11,348 nucleotides of DNA, taken from assembly GCA_947478965.1 (NCBI GenBank), contig CANJXW010000004.1, positions 1 through 11,348 on the forward strand, in the 5' to 3' direction. The notes under the pieces were generated by a model. It did no database searches and was not told the origin of the DNA. It saw nothing but the letters and a program-made list of their open reading frames with translations. Each line of letters starts with the position of its first letter. Positions within the stretch are counted from its first letter, which is position 1. A program made the translations under genes and the position numbers. Shown here one piece after another: positions 7,640 to 11,348 of the stretch. The DNA is from Candidatus Nanopelagicaceae bacterium. Lineage in GTDB: Bacteria > Actinomycetota > Actinomycetes > Nanopelagicales > Nanopelagicaceae.

Positions 7640-8956
7640 CTACAAAACAGGCAGATAACGATCTAGTTCGTAGGCACTTACTTGACGGCGGTAGTCCTGC
7701 CATTCGGCGCGTTTATTGCGAAGAACGTATTCAAAGACATGTTCGCCGAGAGTTTCTCTCACGAGTTCGCTCTCTTCCATCAGAGCAATGGCCTCGTCAA
7801 GGTTTGCAGGTAGTGGCTTTGGATCAGAGATCTTCTCAAGTACATAGCTATTTTCAATACCTTTGAGGCCAGCGGCAAGCATTACCGCATAGGCAAGATA
7901 TGGATTGCAGGCCGAATCAGGGGAACGAAATTCAATACGAGTTGAGTTCTCTTTCTTTGGTTTATACATCGGGATTCGAACAAGTGCGCCTCGGTCGTTA
8001 TGGCCCCAATTGATCAACGATGGCGCTTCGCCTCCACCTTGTAAGCGCTTGTACGAGTTAACCCACTGATTGGTCACCGCAGTAATTTCAGCTGCATGTC
8101 TCAAAATGCCAGCAATGAATGATCGCCCAACAGTTGAAAGGTTGAGCTCGGCAGTTGGATCATAAAACGCATTCTTTTCGCCTTCAAAGAGAGATACGTG
8201 CGTGTGCATGCCGCTTCCTGGATGTTCTGTAAATGGCTTTGGCATAAAGGATGCAAAGAAACCTTGTTCGAGTGCAACTTCTTTTATGACATGGCGGAAA
8301 GTCATGATGTTATCTGCGGTGCTCAGGGCATCTGCATAGCGAAGATCAATTTCTTGTTGCCCAGGAGCGCCTTCATGATGGCTAAATTCAACAGAGATTC
8401 CCATTGCTTCCAACATCGTGATCGCTTGACGACGAAAGTCATGCCCAACAACTGCAGGTGTGTGATCGAAATATCCACCTTGGTCAACAGGCTCTGGAAT
8501 TTCTCCTGGTTTGTGTGCAGATTTAAAGAGGAAGAATTCAATTTCCGGGTGGGTGTAACAGGTGTACCCCATCTGCGCCGCTTTATTAAGAGTACGGCGC
8601 AATACATTGCGCGGATCTGCGTGAGATGGTGAACCATCGGGCATTGTGATGTCACAGAACATACGTGCAGCACCTGGAGCTTCAGTACGCCATGGCAAGA
8701 TTGAAAAAGTTGCTGGATCTGGAATCGCCAACATGTCAGATTCTGTAGAACGAGCAAAACCTTCAATGGCCGAACCATCGAAACCGATTCCCTCTTCAAA
8801 TGCGTTCTCGAGTTCGGCAGGTGCAATTGCAACAGATTTGAGATATCCCAAAACATCTGTAAACCAGAGTCGGATAAAACGAATATTGCGCTCTTCAATA
8901 GTACGAAGAACGAACTCTTGTTGCTTGCTCATATGCTCTGAACGATCGGTAGACAT
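7640..8956 (-). CDS. glnA2: type I glutamine synthetase, GlnA2-like
   Basis: This cytoplasmic dodecameric enzyme makes glutamine from glutamate, ammonia and ATP. Motifs are FDGSAIEGF (59-67), PEIEFF with metal Glu138/Glu140 (137-142), EFSHHEGAPGQQEID (190-204), GSGMHTHVS with a metal His (248-255), NSYKRL (300-305) and RIEFRSPDSACNPY (340-353). Long blocks are nearly identical to mycobacterial GlnA2, hence the subtype. The adenylylation loop with its Tyr (NLYDLPPEE in GlnA1) is absent; the segment after YVLEKISDPK is shortened even relative to GlnA2 as I recall it, so GlnE control is unlikely. Start 8956 gives 438 residues and fits a leaderless promoter (CAAACT 6 nt upstream); ATG at 8932 (MSKQQEF, 430 residues) aligns better with relatives. 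It lies 60 nt after nadE and 47 nt before the heliorhodopsin gene. Confidence 0.95.
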   Translation of the reverse strand: MSTDRSEHMSKQQEFVLRTIEERNIRFIRLWFTDVLGYLKSVAIAPAELENAFEEGIGFDGSAIEGFARSTESDMLAIPDPATFSILPWRTEAPGAARMFCDITMPDGSPSHADPRNVLRRTLNKAAQMGYTCYTHPEIEFFLFKSAHKPGEIPEPVDQGGYFDHTPAVVGHDFRRQAITMLEAMGISVEFSHHEGAPGQQEIDLRYADALSTADNIMTFRHVIKEVALEQGFFASFMPKPFTEHPGSGMHTHVSLFEGEKNAFYDPTAELNLSTVGRSFIAGILRHAAEITAVTNQWVNSYKRLQGGGEAPSLINWGHNDRGALVRIPMYKPKKENSTRIEFRSPDSACNPYLAYAVMLAAGLKGIENSYVLEKISDPKPLPANLDEAIALMEESELVRETLGEHVFEYVLRNKRAEWQDYRRQVSAYELDRYLPVL

Positions 8957-8978
8957 GCCTACAGTTTGCCAAGGCTTC

Positions 8979-8994
8979 GTTACGGCTATGTTAC
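8979..8994 (-). promoter_or_regulatory. candidate GlnR box upstream of glutamine synthetase
   Basis: GTAAC-N6-GTAAC on the minus strand fits the GlnR half-site pattern known from Streptomyces and mycobacteria (GTnAC-N6-GAAAC, also summarised as AC-N9-AC) with one mismatch in the second half. It sits in the 60-nt gap between nadE and glutamine synthetase, 22 nt before the ATG at 8956. No glnR gene is in the window, and a match this short can arise by chance. Confidence 0.45.
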
Positions 8995-9016
8995 GAAATC
9001 TCTTGCCACTTCGAGG

Positions 9017-10705
9017 TCAGTTCTTATGGACCTCTTGCCAGCGCGAGGTCATGGGAAGTCTGCGATCTTTGCCAAAAGCACGCCTAGAAATCTTGGTGCC
9101 AGGCGGGTACTGGCGCCGCTTATATTCGGCCTTATCCACCATCGCGATAACTCTTGCCACGAGCTCTTTATCAAAACCCGCCTCAACGAGAGCTTCAAAG
9201 CCTTTATCTTCATCAACGTACTGAGTGAGCACCTGATCGAGAAGTTGGTAATCCGGAAGGGAATCTGAATCTTTCTGATCAAAGCGAAGTTCAGCACTTG
9301 GTTCTTTCTCAATGGAGTTAACGGGAATGGGTGGCGTATGGCCAAGTGATATCGCAAGAGTGTTTCGCCACCTTGCAAGTGCCCAGACGTCGACTTTATA
9401 AATATCTTTAATCGGCGCAAATCCACCGACAGCATCGCCATAAAGCGTTGAGTATCCAACAGCGAGTTCAGATTTATTTCCCGTAGCAAGAACGAGGTGG
9501 CCCTCTTGATTGGAAATCCCCATCAACGTTGTTCCGCGAACTCGTGCTTGAAGATTTTCTTCAGCAACCCCTTTAAGAATCAAATTTCCCATGAAGGCAT
9601 CGACCATGGGTGCAATCGGAACAATGCGGAAATGGATACCCGTTGCATCGGCCATCGCCTGTGCATCTTCAACAGAATGCGCTGAAGAATATTTACTTGG
9701 CATAGCAACTGCATTAACTCGTTTTTCACCGAGAGCATCAATGGCGATTGCTGCGACGAGAGCTGAATCGATTCCACCTGAGAGTCCAAGTACTACGCTT
9801 CTAAAGCCATTCTTTTCAACATAATCTCGAAGCCCAATGACGAGCCCTTGCCAGATCTCTTCGCGATCATCAAGACGTGGGGCAATTCCTGGAATAAGTG
9901 GTTTATCAATCTTTGTTGGGGTTTCAGAGATAACAAGGTCAGGTGTGCTTGTTCCAACCTGCGCATCGATATCAACCAACATCAGGCCATCTTCAAATTG
10001 AGGTGCTCGTGCGATGACTTCGCCATCTGCATCAACAACAATGCTGTCACCATCAAAGACAAGGTCATCTTGTCCGCCAGTCATATTTACATAGACAAGT
10101 GGCGCACCGATCTGGCGAGCGCGCTTAGCGACAAGGGCGCATCGAACATCATCTTTATTTCGCTCAAAAGGTGACCCATTGGGAACCAGAACAAGCCCTG
10201 GAGTGCGCGCAGCGATCTGCGTTGTGACGCCACCATCTGGCCAAATATCTTCACAGATCGCAAGTGCTACATCAACGCCATGGATTCTAAAGACCATCGT
10301 TGATGTGCCTGCGACAAAGTTTCGGTACTCATCAAAAACGCCGTAATTTGGAAGGTGCGATTTTACATATCTGCCTTGAACTTTTCCGCCTTGAATAATC
10401 GCCACCGCATTTTGAGGCCCACCTGGTGCTTGATCTAAATACCCAATGATCGCGGTGATTTCGCCGTATCCATCTTTATCTATCTGACGTGCAAGCTCAC
10501 TGATAGCCCGCGCACTTGCCGCTCTAAAAGATGGACGAAGCGCAAGATCTTCTACCGGGTATCCCGTTAAGACCATTTCGGGAAAGAGAACGATATGTGC
10601 GCCTTCTTTATGCGCCTGACCCATGGTCGATTGAATGATCGCAGCGTTGCCTACAAGATCGCCCACAGTGGGGTTGACCTGAGCAAGGGCTACTCGCAAC
10701 TTCAT
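9017..10705 (-). CDS. nadE: glutamine-dependent NAD+ synthetase
   Basis: This 562-residue two-domain cytoplasmic enzyme performs the last step of NAD synthesis, amidating nicotinic acid adenine dinucleotide with ammonia released from glutamine. The N-terminal nitrilase-fold glutaminase domain (about 1-270) carries the Glu-Lys-Cys triad: Glu43 in LFPEMVLTGYP, Lys115 in YVKSHLPNYGVFDEYRNF and Cys151 in AICEDIWPDGG. The C-terminal synthetase domain has the ATP-binding PP-loop LSGGIDSAL (308-316), ATGNKSELAVGYSTLYGD and PSAELRFDQKDSDSLPDY. The length is slightly shorter than the large mycobacterial form. The ATG at 10705 has no ribosome site but TAGACT lies exactly 6 nt upstream. It is divergent from panB and followed by glutamine synthetase, whose product it consumes. 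Confidence 0.96.
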   Translation of the reverse strand: MKLRVALAQVNPTVGDLVGNAAIIQSTMGQAHKEGAHIVLFPEMVLTGYPVEDLALRPSFRAASARAISELARQIDKDGYGEITAIIGYLDQAPGGPQNAVAIIQGGKVQGRYVKSHLPNYGVFDEYRNFVAGTSTMVFRIHGVDVALAICEDIWPDGGVTTQIAARTPGLVLVPNGSPFERNKDDVRCALVAKRARQIGAPLVYVNMTGGQDDLVFDGDSIVVDADGEVIARAPQFEDGLMLVDIDAQVGTSTPDLVISETPTKIDKPLIPGIAPRLDDREEIWQGLVIGLRDYVEKNGFRSVVLGLSGGIDSALVAAIAIDALGEKRVNAVAMPSKYSSAHSVEDAQAMADATGIHFRIVPIAPMVDAFMGNLILKGVAEENLQARVRGTTLMGISNQEGHLVLATGNKSELAVGYSTLYGDAVGGFAPIKDIYKVDVWALARWRNTLAISLGHTPPIPVNSIEKEPSAELRFDQKDSDSLPDYQLLDQVLTQYVDEDKGFEALVEAGFDKELVARVIAMVDKAEYKRRQYPPGTKISRRAFGKDRRLPMTSRWQEVHKN

Positions 10706-10711
10706 AAAAGG

Positions 10712-10717
10712 AGTCTA
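10712..10717 (-). promoter_or_regulatory. putative -10 box of nadE (leaderless)
   Basis: TAGACT fits TAnnnT and ends 6 nt before the nadE ATG at 10705, with no Shine-Dalgarno sequence in between. It may drive nadE and, by readthrough, glutamine synthetase and heliorhodopsin. Confidence 0.5.
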
Positions 10718-10724
10718 ATGGCGC

Positions 10725-10730
10725 TACCCT
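10725..10730 (+). promoter_or_regulatory. possible -10 box of panB
   Basis: TACCCT fits TAnnnT and lies about 50 nt before the panB ATG, 7 bp from the divergent nadE -10 box. The resulting leader would hold a small hairpin, CTTCA-TTG-TGAAG (10748-10760), and a strong ribosome site. No clear -35 box was found. Confidence 0.3.
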
Positions 10731-10781
10731 TTCTCTGTACCCGGGGACTTCATTGTGAAGCTTCGAGGCTGGAGGCAGAAA

Positions 10782-11348
10782 ATGTCCGTAACTCTCTATG
10801 GCGGAGCCACGCACCGCCGCGTCACCATTATTGATCTTGCCCAGGCAAAAAAACGGGGCGAGAAATGGGCGATGCTCACCTCCTATGAAGAGATGACATC
10901 AGCGATCTTTGATGAAGCCGGCATCCCTGTTCTCTTGGTGGGCGATAGCGCTGGAAATAATTTCCTCGGCTTTGAAAATACAATCCCTGTAACCGTCGAT
11001 GAATTAATCCCCCTTACGCGAGCTGTAGTCACTGCATCATCACGGGCAATGGTCGTAGCAGATCTGCCTTTTGGATCCTATGAACTCTCCCCCGAACAAG
11101 CCCTTGCAACAGCGCTTCGCTTCTTTAAAGAATCTGGCGCCATGGCGGTCAAGCTCGAAGGTGCACATCTTGAGACGGTGAAAAAACTTGTCTCATCCGG
11201 AATTCCTGTGATGGGCCACCTGGGCCTTACCCCCCAATCACTTCATCAACTAGGCGGTTATCGAGTCCAGGGCCGCGAAGATGGTGAAGTTATTTTCCAA
11301 GCAGCTCTTGCGCTAGAAGCCGCTGGAGCATTTGCGATTGTCCTTGAA
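10782..11348 (+). CDS. panB: 3-methyl-2-oxobutanoate hydroxymethyltransferase (3' end outside window)
   Basis: This cytoplasmic enzyme transfers a hydroxymethyl group from methylene-tetrahydrofolate to 2-oxoisovalerate, giving ketopantoate for pantothenate and coenzyme A. Only the first 189 codons are present. Signatures are AMLTSYEEMTSAIFDEAGIPVLLVGDSAGN (residues 30-59, with metal ligand Asp in VGDSAGN), VVADLPFGSYE, AVKLEGA with its Lys and Glu, and GHLGLTPQSLHQLGGYRVQG. The ATG at 10782 has a strong GGAGG six nt upstream, unlike the leaderless nadE start facing it. 2-oxoisovalerate is also the leuA substrate, so leucine and pantothenate synthesis compete for it. A GlnA2-type glutamine synthetase near panB is also seen in Mycobacterium. 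Confidence 0.96.
   Translation, partial: MSVTLYGGATHRRVTIIDLAQAKKRGEKWAMLTSYEEMTSAIFDEAGIPVLLVGDSAGNNFLGFENTIPVTVDELIPLTRAVVTASSRAMVVADLPFGSYELSPEQALATALRFFKESGAMAVKLEGAHLETVKKLVSSGIPVMGHLGLTPQSLHQLGGYRVQGREDGEVIFQAALALEAAGAFAIVLE

Noticed and set aside
7593..7703. Longer heliorhodopsin start at 7703
   Set aside because: It would overlap the end of glutamine synthetase and add 37 residues unlike any heliorhodopsin; start 7592 gives the expected length of about 254.

Overview
The window looks like a chromosomal fragment of a small-genome, moderate-GC freshwater actinobacterium, most likely of the acI / Nanopelagicales type. The evidence is conserved actinobacterial gene order (glyS, zur, uppS and recO close together; a GlnA2-type glutamine synthetase near panB), proteins that resemble mycobacterial and streptomycete homologues, tight spacing, and many start codons with no Shine-Dalgarno sequence but a TAnnnT box about 6 nt upstream, as in leaderless actinobacterial transcripts. 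The lineage is inferred by eye. There are no mobile elements, RNA genes or CRISPR arrays, and no gap over 300 bases.

Layout. 1-2277 (minus): a small ABM-fold protein, then glyS, then dusB, which runs off the left edge. 2278-3462 (plus): a ZIP-family metal permease followed by a Zur-type Fur repressor, preceded by a near-perfect Zur operator that lies between the two divergent promoters. 3473-6767 (minus): a leucine leader peptide and pseudoknot-type RNA leader, then leuA, recO and uppS. 6828-10705 (minus): glutamine-dependent NAD synthetase (nadE), a GlnA2-like glutamine synthetase and a heliorhodopsin, in that order of transcription. 10782-11348 (plus): panB, cut by the right edge and divergent from nadE.

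The most notable part is the nadE / glutamine synthetase / heliorhodopsin series. A retinal-binding membrane photoreceptor lies 47 nt downstream of a glutamine-making enzyme, which itself lies downstream of a glutamine-consuming enzyme. A GTAAC-N6-GTAAC direct repeat resembling a GlnR box precedes the glutamine synthetase gene. This suggests a link between light sensing and nitrogen assimilation; published work, as I recall it, reports that a related actinobacterial heliorhodopsin binds and modulates glutamine synthetase. No retinal biosynthesis gene lies in the window.

Two regulatory systems can be read directly. One is zinc control of the ZIP-zur unit, and perhaps of the divergent ABM-glyS side, through the operator at 2308-2326. 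The other is leucine control of leuA through a 15-residue leader peptide with a Leu-Leu-Leu run, whose stop codon abuts a predicted H-type pseudoknot just upstream of the leuA ribosome binding site.
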